Positions 1 to 7,402 are shown, counted from the first letter of the stretch. The stretch is 39,254 bases of DNA from Nitrospirota bacterium (GCA_021810805.1 JAJZHW010000013.1:1-39254); one strand, 5' to 3'. Notes: generated by a model not told the origin, from the sequence alone. Numbers and translations are program-made.

Positions 1-2
1 CG

Positions 3-287
3 ATCTTCATGGATCGCAGATTGGTGGAGGAGAGCCGGTCGAAGCTGGGGCGACTGGTTCGTCTGGGGCTTCCCACAGTCTTCCCCGCAGGCTCGACGAC
101 GTCGGGGTGGGTCTTTTTCCGGACGGACATGACAAAGGGCACGATCCATCTCTCCCTTCGGGATGTGTACGGACGTTTTTCCTCGCTGGACATTTCTGTC
201 GGGCCTGTTGGGCAGGTCGGGGCAGCATTGTCGAACGAGGGGGCGAAGACCCACGGGAGCGTCGCCCCCGGAAAGGCGGAACCATGA
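3..287 (+). CDS. C-terminal part of an unknown protein (5' end outside window)
   Basis: The frame is open from the window edge to a TGA at 285-287, so only the last ~94 residues are visible. I do not recognise the family. The middle of the fragment (a Gly-Ser-Thr-Thr-Ser-Gly-Trp stretch followed by alternating hydrophobic residues) looks like a beta-rich fold, possibly immunoglobulin-like, but that is a guess. The stop codon overlaps the dut ATG (ATGA at 284-287), which suggests translational coupling and a shared transcript. That overlap is the main support for this frame being real. Confidence 0.5.
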   Translation: MFMDRRLVEESRSKLGRLVRLGLPTVFPAGSTTSGWVFFRTDMTKGTIHLSLRDVYGRFSSLDISVGPVGQVGAALSNEGAKTHGSVAPGKAEP

Positions 288-763
288 CCGGGGAGAGGAA
301 GGAAGGGGGGAGGAGGGAGATTGGGGTTCGCGTTCTCAGGGAGTCTTCCGGTGCCGGGCTCCCCTCCCGGGCCACCCCCGGGTCGGCCGGACTCGATCTT
401 CGGGCGGCCATTGTTGAGCCGTTGGAGATTCCCCCGGGAAAAAGACATCTGGTGGGGACAGGAATCGCCCTCGACATTCGGGATCCCGGGATTGTCGGGG
501 TTGTCGCCTCCCGCTCGGGGCTCTCGTTGAAACACGGAATCCGGGTGGCCCAGGGGATCGGGGTCATCGACTCCGACTATCACGGGGAGATCGGGGTGAT
601 CCTGGCGAACGACGGAGACCGGACCTACACCGTCGAACCGGGCGAGAGGATCGCCCAGCTCCTGTTTCTTCCGGTGTTTTTGGTGGATCTGATCGCGGTG
701 TCACATCTGGGCGAGTCGACGGCCCGGGGGGAGGGAGGCTTCGGCCATACCGGATCCTCATGA
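284..763 (+). CDS. dut: deoxyuridine 5'-triphosphate nucleotidohydrolase (dUTPase)
   Basis: Hydrolyses dUTP to dUMP and diphosphate, keeping uracil out of DNA and supplying dUMP for thymidylate synthesis; cytoplasmic homotrimer in this family. The 159-residue product carries all five trimeric-dUTPase motifs: AGLDLRA (35-41), [10 protein letters not shown] (77-86), [13 protein letters not shown] (93-105, with the catalytic Asp), ERIAQL (121-126) and the Gly-rich tail [10 protein letters not shown] (149-158). The open frame extends upstream, but the ATG at 284 is preferred: it overlaps the stop of the preceding gene by 4 nt and gives the usual family length. The tail has Glu where Ser is common (RGEGG for RGSGG), probably neutral. 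Confidence 0.95.
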   Translation: MTGERKEGGRREIGVRVLRESSGAGLPSRATPGSAGLDLRAAIVEPLEIPPGKRHLVGTGIALDIRDPGIVGVVASRSGLSLKHGIRVAQGIGVIDSDYHGEIGVILANDGDRTYTVEPGERIAQLLFLPVFLVDLIAVSHLGESTARGEGGFGHTGSS

Positions 764-824
764 CACATGAGATTCAGCTCTCCGGGGGCCGAGAGGCGAT
801 CTCAGAGAGGGCGAGGCTCGGGGG

Positions 825-1679
825 TCAGGCCACGCCTTCGATGGTCGTGATGCGCAGGGCCTCCATCATGCGCGAGACCGACGCATCGATCTTGTCGGAG
901 AGATCGGGGAGCCGCTCTCCCAACCGCTTGAGCTGGCGCATGAGGACCTTCTGCGGGAGCATGCGGTCGTACCCGGGGGCTTCGCGGGCCATCAGGATCG
1001 CCCGCCGACGATAGTCTTCCATGGTGTTGTGGAGGGGCATCTTGTAGTTGAGCGCCACCTCCTCGATCATGGAGAGGACCTTTTCCCCGTAGGATTCGAC
1101 AAAGGAGTCCACCATCTCGCTGAAAAAGCCGAAGTGGCGGGATTCGTCCTTGGTGAGGTAGATGAGCAGGCGGTTTAAGACCGGCTCCTTGACCACCCGG
1201 GAGAGGCTCTGATAGTAGAGCTGGGTGGCCTTCTCCTGGAGCAGGGTATAGGTGAAGACCTGAACGGGCTGGGAAAATCCGATGCTGAAGGACTTGCGGT
1301 TTTCCAGGATCAGTTTTTCCTCGAGGCGGTCCCGGTCGGGTTCGATGCCGGCATGGTACTGGTAAAGCGCCAGCGCCTGGGCATGGCGATCCTCTTCAAG
1401 ACCCCAGCGGACGGTGAAGTGAAAGAGCTCCCTGTTGTGGAGGGAGCGGGCCATGGAGTCGGTCTCGATGGGAAAGAGGGACTGGTATTCCGAGAAGTAT
1501 CCGGGCAGGTGATCTTCCACGTAGGTGACGAAGACGACCGCGTTCTTCTGGCCTTCGGTGAGAAGGGACGGGTTGAGCTCGTTCCAGTGAAGGGACTTGA
1601 ACCGGTTCCAGTTGGAGTCGTCGGCCAGTCTGTTATATCCGTCGATATGATGTCTGAGTCGTTCAAGGGGAAGCTGCAC
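825..1679 (-). CDS. acyl-[acyl-carrier-protein] desaturase (ferritin-like di-iron)
   Basis: Soluble di-iron enzyme of the stearoyl-ACP desaturase family (FA_desaturase_2), which places a double bond in an ACP-bound acyl chain using O2 and reduced ferredoxin. The 284-residue product shows the four-helix ligand set: Glu55 (VEDHLPGY), Glu96 and His99 in EEDRH, Glu149 in LQEKATQLYY, and Glu179 and His182 in DESRH, with spacings close to those of the plant enzymes. The start is GTG at 1679 with AGGA-rich sequence just upstream (AAAGGATTAGGA). The substrate chain length and double-bond position cannot be read from sequence. It lies convergent to dut and on the same strand as the ols/DUF374 genes, consistent with a role in membrane fluidity. 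Confidence 0.88.
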   Translation of the reverse strand: MQLPLERLRHHIDGYNRLADDSNWNRFKSLHWNELNPSLLTEGQKNAVVFVTYVEDHLPGYFSEYQSLFPIETDSMARSLHNRELFHFTVRWGLEEDRHAQALALYQYHAGIEPDRDRLEEKLILENRKSFSIGFSQPVQVFTYTLLQEKATQLYYQSLSRVVKEPVLNRLLIYLTKDESRHFGFFSEMVDSFVESYGEKVLSMIEEVALNYKMPLHNTMEDYRRRAILMAREAPGYDRMLPQKVLMRQLKRLGERLPDLSDKIDASVSRMMEALRITTIEGVA

Positions 1680-1785
1680 TCTGTCCTAATCCTTTCGTGA
1701 ATGTCCTGACCCACTTCTTCGGGGGCTCTCCCGAACGGAGAAACCCGTTCCGGGTCCTGGCTGAAAAAAATTCAGGTATCCTTTC

Positions 1786-1814
1786 ATTATACTCCCGAAT
1801 CTTGAAAAATTCAT
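1786..1814 (-). promoter_or_regulatory. candidate promoter of the acyl-ACP desaturase gene
   Basis: On the minus strand a perfect TATAAT lies at 1791-1786, 17 nt after a weak -35 (ATGAAT, 1814-1809). The surroundings are AT-rich compared with the flanking genes. Transcription would begin near 1779, giving a leader of about 100 nt. That leader contains an imperfect hairpin at 1730-1754 (CCCGAACGG against CCGTTCCGGG). Confidence 0.5.
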
Positions 1815-1843
1815 CAGGAAATTTTCGATTCTTCTCGGCGCAG

Positions 1844-2650
1844 TCAGAGGGGGCCTCCGTCCATTCGCCTTGTAAAAGAGGCGGAGGGAGCGAGCTCATC
1901 AGTTCGGACCATGGGGTGCGCAGGGGTGCTGTAGGGGAGCCACGGCAGGGCCTTGGGGTCGAGGATCGCACGAGCCTCTTTTTCTGTGATCTGTTGCGCC
2001 GAAAGGGCCTCGGTTATCCTGTTGACGAAATTGAGCCCCTCTTCAATGATCCGTCCCGCCTCCTCGAGGGTCAAATCCGGACGCCCCGAAAGGTAAAGGC
2101 CCGGAGAGCTGATCCATGTGGCCCTGCCGAAGGGAAGGGGAATGCGAAATCGATCCCAGGAGGAGAGCTCCATCATCCTTGTACAGCGGACGCTCTGGAG
2201 ATAAAGAGGCTTTTTGGAGGACATGGCGAGGTAGCCGATCCCGTCCTTGACCTTGTAGATGGGCCCCTTGGGACCGTCGGGGGTAAAGACGATCGAGTCT
2301 GTTTCCTTCCGGTCGAGGCGAAGAAGCTCTTTGAGGGCAGAGGTGCTTCCCCGGCTCGAGGATCCCCGGATGTTCTCGATCCCGAACCAGAGCAGGAGAG
2401 AGGCAATGAGATCGCCGTCCTTCGACTGGGAGACGATCAGCTTGATTCGTCCGGGTTTGCCGAACCAGACGAAGGGCATGAAGAGCCCCTGGTTGTGCCA
2501 GAAGGCAATCAGTACATGTTCTCCCCGAGAGAGTCTCTGGCGGTATTCCTCGAATCCGATGACCTGGCATCGATTGAACCGGCGGAAAATGCGCAGCAAG
2601 AGCGAGACGGGATAGGCGGCGATACGGAGTCTGACGGGAAGAGTGCTCAT
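1844..2650 (-). CDS. DUF374 lysophospholipid-acyltransferase-like protein (copy 1)
   Basis: Member of the DUF374 family, a branch of the lysophospholipid/lipid A acyltransferases expected to transfer an acyl chain to a membrane lipid at the inner membrane. The 268-residue product has an N-terminal hydrophobic stretch, then AFWHNQ (His52, in place of the usual HX4D block), SKDGD (76-80), RGSSSRG (95-101) and TPDGPKGP (123-130), all typical of the family. The ATG at 2650 has AAGGA 6 nt upstream; a longer TTG start at 2683 has no ribosome binding site. The substrate is unknown; lipid A or ornithine-lipid precursors are possible. A paralogue lies at 8384-9091. Only about 30 nt separate its start from the T-tract beside an upstream palindrome. 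Confidence 0.85.
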   Translation of the reverse strand: MSTLPVRLRIAAYPVSLLLRIFRRFNRCQVIGFEEYRQRLSRGEHVLIAFWHNQGLFMPFVWFGKPGRIKLIVSQSKDGDLIASLLLWFGIENIRGSSSRGSTSALKELLRLDRKETDSIVFTPDGPKGPIYKVKDGIGYLAMSSKKPLYLQSVRCTRMMELSSWDRFRIPLPFGRATWISSPGLYLSGRPDLTLEEAGRIIEEGLNFVNRITEALSAQQITEKEARAILDPKALPWLPYSTPAHPMVRTDELAPSASFTRRMDGGPL

Positions 2651-2690
2651 GACATCCTTGCGTAAATGTTTTATTCCAAACAAAAAAACA

Positions 2691-2734
2691 TCCTCTATGA
2701 TCTAGATCATAGAGGAACGGGGGCGAAATGAAAA
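2691..2734 (-). promoter_or_regulatory. 26-bp perfect palindrome overlapping a putative -10 (operator, or terminator hairpin)
   Basis: Positions 2691-2716 form a perfect 26-bp palindrome centred on CTAG. On the minus strand it contains TATGAT (2711-2706), 17 nt after TTTTCA (2734-2729), so a promoter for the DUF374 gene could have its -10 inside the palindrome, as expected for a repressor operator. The same RNA could fold into a 10-bp stem with a CTAG loop followed by TGTTTTTTTG (2689-2680), which is the form of an intrinsic terminator for the upstream olsBA transcript. The sequence alone does not separate the two readings. Confidence 0.55.
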
Positions 2735-2905
2735 GAGATTTTTCTAAAGAGGGGCCGAGGGGAGGCTCTGGGCAAAGAATTCTCGATCTGTCCTGAGACC
2801 CGCCGTGCCATTGCCGCACGCTAACCCGTTTCCTTCGGGGCTACGAAGAGCCCGAGAGCCGGTCTTGAGGAATGTTCCTGATGTCGCCCCGGTCTCCTCA
2901 TGCCG

Positions 2906-3787
2906 TCATAAGGCGATCGGGGATCCTCCGGAAAGGGGGGGAGAGGGAAGGGTCAGGGGTGAGGCCGCTTCCCGGGAAGCTTCGGGGCGACAATGTAGGA
3001 TTGAGCTCACCCTGTCGGCGGAACCTCTTCCGGAAAGGGCAGACAGGATGGCCTGTCGGGCCTCGGCCGCCAGATCTTTCCTCGAGGTCTTCCCTGGGAA
3101 AATCGGTTGGCACAGGGAGAGGCGGGCTATGATTCGAGGTTCGCCGAGAGTTCTCCAGAAGGAGCGCCCGAAGCTCTCTCCGCCGGTATAGGAGACTGCA
3201 GGGTTGGTGTGACCCGCGAGGGTAGTATAGCGCAAGGCGACCGGGAGAATCGGGATACCGGTTCGCAGAGCGCTCTGGAAGAGGCCACTTCGGAAGGGGA
3301 GGAGCCCCTCGCCGGTCGTGGTGGTTCCTTCGGGAAAGAGAACGACGGATTCTCCCCGGCCGAAGCTTTGACAGACTTGATCGAGGGTGGCGTGAAGGGA
3401 GGAGAGTTTTTCTCTTGAGATGAAGAGTGTCCCGGCTCTTTTGGCACCGGCGCCGATGACCGGCCAGAGGGAGATCTCCTCTTTGGCGATGAACTGCGCC
3501 GGAAAGAGATGGCGGATGAGGGGGATGTCCATCCAGGAGATATGGTTGGAGACGATCAGGAAGGGACCGGCACCCGGGAGAGCTCCCTCCACGGTCACCT
3601 CGACTCCAAACTTTGCAAGAAGTCGTTGGCACCAGAGCGAGAGGGCATCTCGGCTTTTTGCGGAGGGCGGCCGTTCCGCAGCCGGAAGAAGAAAGCATCC
3701 GACCACATGGGTCGCCACATGGAAGGCCCGGAGACCACGAATCGTTCGGGGAAGGGGGCGGGAGGAGGTGTGAGAGGCGTTCTTCAT
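2906..3787 (-). CDS. olsA: 1-acyl-glycerol-phosphate/lyso-ornithine-lipid O-acyltransferase (PlsC family)
   Basis: PlsC-family O-acyltransferase of 293 residues at the inner membrane. It carries the HX4D motif (NHISWMD, His82 and Asp87) and the substrate-binding FPEGT (151-155). The ATG at 3787 overlaps the stop of olsB (ATGA), so the two are translationally coupled. The longer open frame upstream of 3787 is an overlap with olsB and not coding. PlsC-family members paired with OlsB-type N-acyltransferases usually act as OlsA, acylating lyso-ornithine lipid from acyl-ACP; phosphatidic acid synthesis is the alternative. The last ~40 residues are Pro/Ser-rich and poorly conserved in look. Family call is firm; the olsA name rests on context. 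Confidence 0.78.
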   Translation of the reverse strand: MKNASHTSSRPLPRTIRGLRAFHVATHVVGCFLLPAAERPPSAKSRDALSLWCQRLLAKFGVEVTVEGALPGAGPFLIVSNHISWMDIPLIRHLFPAQFIAKEEISLWPVIGAGAKRAGTLFISREKLSSLHATLDQVCQSFGRGESVVLFPEGTTTTGEGLLPFRSGLFQSALRTGIPILPVALRYTTLAGHTNPAVSYTGGESFGRSFWRTLGEPRIIARLSLCQPIFPGKTSRKDLAAEARQAILSALSGRGSADRVSSILHCRPEASREAASPLTLPSPPLSGGSPIAL

Positions 3788-4575
3788 TCGGACTGCCCGC
3801 CTCGGATGGACCGTCGGCGCGACCTGAAAAAGTGCCGGGCGTAACGTCCCGAGGTTTCGTTGACGGAGAGCCAGACGGGGAAGTCGGCCGTCTGGAAGAC
3901 GGGGTCGTGGGAAGGCTCCCCCAGAATCCGCGCTCCGAGTCTTACGTAGCCCTTGAGAAGGGGAGGAAGGGATGGGGGGGTGGGATTCTGTGTGGGCCGG
4001 AAGAGGCAGGGGTAGTGACGGTAGGGAACGACGGCTTCGCGCTCTTCTCCCCAAGCCTCTAGTCGAAGGTAGGTGTAGATGCGGTCCAGATCGAGCGAGG
4101 GGTCGGTCAGATCGCAACTGGCGCATCCCATGAGATACCGGATCTCCTCCTTCATGAGGATTCTGGCCAGGGCCGACCAGAGCAAGGAGATGACGCCACC
4201 GTTCCGATAGTCCGGATGGACGGCCGAGCGTCCGAGCTCCGCCGTGTGCTCGAGAAATGGCGTAAGAGCCGAGATGTCGAACTCAGTTCCGGTATAAAAA
4301 CCTCCGGCCCTTTCTGCTCCCCGAAAGTCGAGAATCCTGTAGGTGCCGACACACAAGTCCCGGTCGGTATCGACGACGATCAGGTGACGCGCAAAGGCAT
4401 CGAACCTGTCCTGTTCCGGGACGATAAGGGGCTCGGGAGTCCCGGGCGGAGAAAATCCAAAGGCCAGAGCCCGGAGCTTTTGGGCACGAAGGAGATCCTT
4501 TTCGTTTCGGGCCCAAGAGACTTTGAGCGGAGAGGAGCGAAGGGGAGCCAGAACTGGGGACAAGGATAAAGACAT
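3784..4575 (-). CDS. olsB: GNAT-fold L-ornithine N-alpha-acyltransferase
   Basis: The 263-residue product belongs to the OlsB/hemolysin-like GNAT family, which joins 3-hydroxyacyl-ACP to the alpha-amino group of ornithine to give lyso-ornithine lipid. Family features are visible: an N-terminal beta-strand with LRAQKLRALAF, an acidic DRFD segment, and the characteristic block ELGRSAVHPDYRNGG followed by a hydrophobic helix and YLMGCASCD. The ATG at 4575 has GGGAGGT five nt upstream. It precedes and overlaps olsA, making an olsBA operon for phosphorus-free ornithine lipids. A 12-bp palindrome, CGTCATATGACG (4628-4639), lies upstream and might be an operator. Autoinducer-synthase-like GNATs share the fold but not the RSAVHPDYR block. 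Confidence 0.8.
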   Translation of the reverse strand: MSLSLSPVLAPLRSSPLKVSWARNEKDLLRAQKLRALAFGFSPPGTPEPLIVPEQDRFDAFARHLIVVDTDRDLCVGTYRILDFRGAERAGGFYTGTEFDISALTPFLEHTAELGRSAVHPDYRNGGVISLLWSALARILMKEEIRYLMGCASCDLTDPSLDLDRIYTYLRLEAWGEEREAVVPYRHYPCLFRPTQNPTPPSLPPLLKGYVRLGARILGEPSHDPVFQTADFPVWLSVNETSGRYARHFFRSRRRSIRGGQSE

Positions 4576-4772
4576 GGCGACCTCCCGGATCGTGGTGGAT
4601 GGCTGTCATCGATCCTGAGAGTAGTCGCGTCATATGACGGGAAGGTCTAACTTGTGTTACGCAGTGGAGTCGAAACGGTCAAGGAAGCGTCAACCGGAGG
4701 GCAGATGGTGGGGCCGTGGAAGAGCCGCCAAACAATTGAAACCGACTTCAGTTCGGTCAACATGTGTGTCGA

Positions 4773-4790
4773 GAGCCTCTTGCAAAACTC
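4773..4790 (+). repeat. left terminal inverted repeat (18 bp)
   Basis: GAGCCTCTTGCAAAACTC, identical to the reverse complement of 6012-6029. It lies 174 nt downstream of the transposase stop codon, a reasonable distance for the right end of an IS of this type. Similarity stops at both edges of the 18 bp. Confidence 0.85.
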
Positions 4791-4963
4791 CGGGGCGTTG
4801 TTGTAGATAGATTTTTCCTGATACATCGTTAGAGTGAGTTTCCTCGAAAGAGGGCATTTTTCCTTAAATTCGCAAAACAGAGGCGTCTTGAGGGCAAAGA
4901 TCCCCTCTTTCCTCCTCTCGGAGGTTCAAAACACCTCTTCTTGTCGGACCGCGCTCCGGAAGA

Positions 4964-5215
4964 TTACGCGACGAGCCGGAGAAGCTGGTCGGCCGTGAGC
5001 GCCAACACGGAAAACATCACGTGGGCGGTTACTTTTCGATGCCCCCGGACCTGGACGAAGGTCACTTCGAATTCCTCCTTGAGCCGGGAAAACACCCGCT
5101 CCGCTCCCGAGCGCTTTTTATATCGCTCCTTTATGGCCGGATCCAGAGGAATCTTCTCCCCACCAATCGTGTTCTCCTCATCAGAGAGGGTTAGATTTGA
5201 GGGGCTCTCCACGTG
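4964..5215 (-). pseudogene. DDE transposase, C-terminal fragment
   Basis: The frame ending at the TAA 4966-4964 encodes a typical C-terminal end of an IS4/IS5/IS1182-type transposase: a Lys-Ile-Pro-Leu-Asp-Pro segment, then ERYKKRSGAERVFSRLKEEF, where the Glu of the SGAERVFS helix is the third DDE residue in such enzymes, then a conserved hydrophobic helix. The N-terminal half with the two catalytic aspartates is absent. Upstream the reading frame runs into the 3' end of the vapC-like gene, so the junction lies between roughly 5150 and 5225. The fragment cannot be an active transposase. Confidence 0.75.
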
Positions 5216-5660
5216 TCGCAGCCGCTTCATCGAGAACACGAAATCCATACACTTGGGCCGCTTGTACCAAGCGGCGATCAAAAGAACAGAATATGAAGGA
5301 GTAATCGGATAATTGGGATCTGAAGGCTATGGCCGCATGAAGATGGAGAGAATCCATTGCTCTCAAGGGCAGTGTAGGAGATAGGACGTATTGGGCGGCT
5401 TCCATGGGATCAATGCGAACCACAGCAAGTCTTCCGAACCAAAGCTGGTTGAGTTTCGGGAGAATCTTTGAAACGTGGTCCCAACCTATTTCCCCACTTC
5501 GGACTTTTTGGGAGAACGCCGAGACGACCTCTGTGTATGCTATTTCCGATGTGACGAGAATATTGGCATCTTCAGCCCACTGGCGCACATTTTGATAGTG
5601 GGGCTCATGGGCATAAAATTTGACGATAGCACTGGAATCAAGATATAGAGCGGTCGCCAC
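5181..5660 (-). CDS. vapC: PIN-domain toxin, VapC family
   Basis: PIN-domain ribonuclease of a type II toxin-antitoxin module; such toxins cleave specific RNAs, often tRNA. The four acidic residues of the PIN active site can be placed at Asp8 (LYLDSSAIVKF), Glu44 (SEIAYTEV), Asp103 (RAMDSLHLHAA) and Asp128 (CSFDRRL). The start is GTG at 5660, overlapping the antitoxin gene by 23 nt. The domain should end near residue 146; the last ~13 residues (DEAAATRGEPLKSNPL region) read into the transposase remnant and are probably an acquired tail. All catalytic residues are intact, so the toxin may still be active. Confidence 0.82.
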   Translation of the reverse strand: MATALYLDSSAIVKFYAHEPHYQNVRQWAEDANILVTSEIAYTEVVSAFSQKVRSGEIGWDHVSKILPKLNQLWFGRLAVVRIDPMEAAQYVLSPTLPLRAMDSLHLHAAIAFRSQLSDYSFIFCSFDRRLVQAAQVYGFRVLDEAAATRGEPLKSNPL

Positions 5661-5817
5661 GGTCTTCGCTTATGATTTCGGAGAGGCTTTTTCCAGGAAT
5701 TTCCAAGTCCAGGAAATCGAGTTTTGAAGAAGGGTTTTCGGGCCAGCGGATGGGAGAGTGAATAATACTTCCCCGCACTTTGACATCTTCCGGAATTGTC
5801 GTTTCCGTTTTCATCAT
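5638..5817 (-). CDS. putative antitoxin partner of the VapC-like toxin (59 aa)
   Basis: A short frame, ATGATG at 5817-5812 to TGA at 5640-5638, preceded by AAGGAGTCCA, an excellent ribosome binding site. It overlaps the toxin start by 23 nt, a normal arrangement for antitoxin-toxin pairs. The peptide starts MMKTETTIPEDVKVRG and ends in KSLSEIISEDRGDRS, an acidic helical tail like the toxin-binding ends of Phd/VapB-type antitoxins. No complete DNA-binding domain (AbrB, ribbon-helix-helix or Phd) is obvious. Function is inferred from size, position and coupling. Confidence 0.65.
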   Translation of the reverse strand: MMKTETTIPEDVKVRGSIIHSPIRWPENPSSKLDFLDLEIPGKSLSEIISEDRGDRSIS

Positions 5818-5929
5818 TGGACTCCTTCCGCTTATCAGGGAATGATCGTTGGAAACAGTCTATCACAAACTCCCCACTACTGAGCTTGTTCATCATCGTT
5901 CTTCCTCCTTCGGTTGAGAACGAGAGGGA

Positions 5930-6011
5930 TTATGTAAATAATTTAAATTATTGTAAATAAACAATAATTCACAATACAATCACTTTAATTAATCATATTT
6001 ATGCTGGCTCA
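5930..6011 (-). promoter_or_regulatory. AT-rich promoter/operator region of the toxin-antitoxin pair
   Basis: About 80 bp that are almost all A and T, in sharp contrast to the GC-rich neighbours. It contains a 16-bp perfect palindrome at 5937-5952 (AATAATTTAAATTATT) and a smaller inverted repeat, ATTGT-N6-ACAAT, just beside it. Several -10-like hexamers are possible, so no single promoter can be assigned. The palindrome is a natural candidate for antitoxin autoregulation. Confidence 0.45.
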
Positions 6012-6029
6012 GAGTTTTGCAAGAGGCTC
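6012..6029 (-). repeat. right terminal inverted repeat (18 bp)
   Basis: Exact reverse complement of the repeat at 4773-4790. It ends one base before the ATG of the AAA+ pseudogene at 6031, so the element abuts or has replaced that gene's promoter and ribosome binding region. Confidence 0.85.
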
Positions 6030-6030
6030 A

Positions 6031-7079
6031 ATGGAGATTTTTATTAGACCGGCAGGATCCGGTCTGACCGGCCCCCTCCGCCCTCAGGACCGAAAGGAGG
6101 AAGCGGCGGACCCCGCCCTCTTCGTCGATCTTGTGCGCGAGCTTGATGCCTTTCGGGAGGAACTGGCTCGGCGGCGAGGGGTGGCCGAGAAGGGGAAGGC
6201 TGAGGGGCATTGGGTTCCCCTCGCCCAACGGCTTCTCGAATCCTCCCGCCTCCCCCTGGCCCCTCCACCAGGTCCGGAGGCTTTCGAACGCCTCGGGAGA
6301 CTGTTTCCGAATTTTCGGGAGGCCGGAGATTTCATCCGTGACCAGGCGGCTCTCGCTCGGGCCGGAGGGAAAGCCCTTCTCTTCCCCCCCCCTTCTTCTG
6401 GCGGGTCCGCCAGGGGTCGGTGAGACATCGTTCGTCCTTGAACTCGCAAAAACGCTTGGGATCCCGGACGGTGAACATGGCACAAGCCACAAGTGGATTT
6501 ATCTTAACAGGCGCTTCTTTGGTTTAAGCCTCCGGGCGGCCCGGGGCGATCCTCGATCTACTTCTTAGAGAAGTCGGAAATCCTTTGATGATCCTCGACG
6601 AGCTTGACAAGGCAGAAGCCGGGGCCGATCAATCCATCCCCGACGTTCTTCTGAACCTCCTCGAACCCCGGACGGCGCGGAGCTTCACCGACGAGGCCCT
6701 GGACTGGCCCGTCGATGCGTCAAATATGCTTTGGATCACCATGGCCAACGATCTTCGAAAAGTGTCCGATCCGCTTCTCTCCCGGTTTTCCGTGATTGAG
6801 GTCCGGGAGCCAACAAGGGAAGAGATGATCGATGCGATCATCCCGGAAATCTATTCTGAAATTCTTGACGAATATGGATTGATCGGGCGGTTTGGCGAGG
6901 AAATCAATCAAGATGTGTGTCGCGCCTTGAGCCAAAATCCCCGGACGGCCCGAAAAAGGATCATTCAGGCCCTGTCCCGGGCCGCGGAGACAGGAAAGAC
7001 GAAACTTGATCTGGCGGATTTGGGAGAAACCGGCAAAACAATCGTGAGACGAATTGGGTTTGGGAAGGGGGGTGGATAA
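6031..7079 (+). pseudogene. Lon-like AAA+ ATPase, decayed by frameshifts
   Basis: Three plus-strand frames together give one AAA+ ATPase of the Lon-related type. Frame 1 (6031 to ~6385) holds the N-terminal helical region ending in NFREAGDFIRDQAALARAGG. After a C9 run at 6384-6392 the reading continues in frame 2 with LLLAGPPGVGETSFVLELAK, and near 6460 it moves to frame 3 (MAQATSGFILTG), which has an in-frame TAA at 6525 and then continues MILDELDKA (Walker B), WITMANDL (sensor 1) and PLLSRF (arginine finger) to 7079. Walker A reads GPPGVGET, so the ATP-binding Lys is Glu. Two frameshifts, a stop and a lost catalytic Lys make it a pseudogene. The neighbouring IS end suggests loss of expression came with the insertion. 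Confidence 0.82.
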
Positions 7080-7348
7080 TGTTTGAGAAAAAGACGGTTT
7101 ATATTCAGCAGGAGGGGCAGGAGAATAAGGCAATCCTCGAATTTTCGGAAATTAGATCGGAAATTCTTTTTCGGGCGTTCACTCTTTCTTTCCGGGAGGA
7201 CGGCAAAACCGAGATCGTGTTTTCCGTCACCTTCCATGACAAGATCGTGAACTCTCCCCTGGCGATCTACTTAAGCCGAGAGGACGCTGAAAAAGACCTG
7301 GCCAAGATCAGGGAACGTTTCTGCAACAATCCAGACCCCACTGACTAG
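7079..7348 (+). CDS. small hypothetical protein downstream of the AAA+ pseudogene
   Basis: An 89-residue protein whose ATG overlaps the TAA of the AAA+ frame (TAATG), so it was probably the coupled last gene of that operon. It is charged, with alternating hydrophobic residues suggesting a beta-strand/helix fold, and has no signal peptide, membrane segment or cysteine motif. I do not recognise the family. The reading frame is intact although the upstream gene is decayed; it may be a former partner of the ATPase. Confidence 0.55.
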   Translation: MFEKKTVYIQQEGQENKAILEFSEIRSEILFRAFTLSFREDGKTEIVFSVTFHDKIVNSPLAIYLSREDAEKDLAKIRERFCNNPDPTD

Positions 7349-7402
7349 ACTCTCCCGTCCCCCTCCGGGGGAGACGGCCTCGCCGGCCAGGCGTCCGGAG
7401 GC

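Larger units (their letters stand above)
4773..6029. mobile_element. IS remnant bounded by 18-bp inverted repeats and carrying a VapBC-like module
   Basis: Exact 18-bp inverted repeats, GAGCCTCTTGCAAAACTC at 4773-4790 and its reverse complement at 6012-6029, bound a 1257-bp segment. Inside are, from the left, the C-terminal part of a DDE transposase on the minus strand and then a toxin-antitoxin pair occupying the place where the transposase N-terminal half should be. No target-site duplication is visible outside the repeats. The right ~80 bp is very AT-rich, unlike the neighbours. This is either an IS whose interior was replaced, or two partial IS copies flanking the toxin-antitoxin genes. 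Confidence 0.65.

Noticed and set aside
4741-4757. Imperfect palindrome ACCGACTTCAGTTCGGT left of the IS end
   Set aside because: Has mismatches and no T run or promoter context; likely chance.
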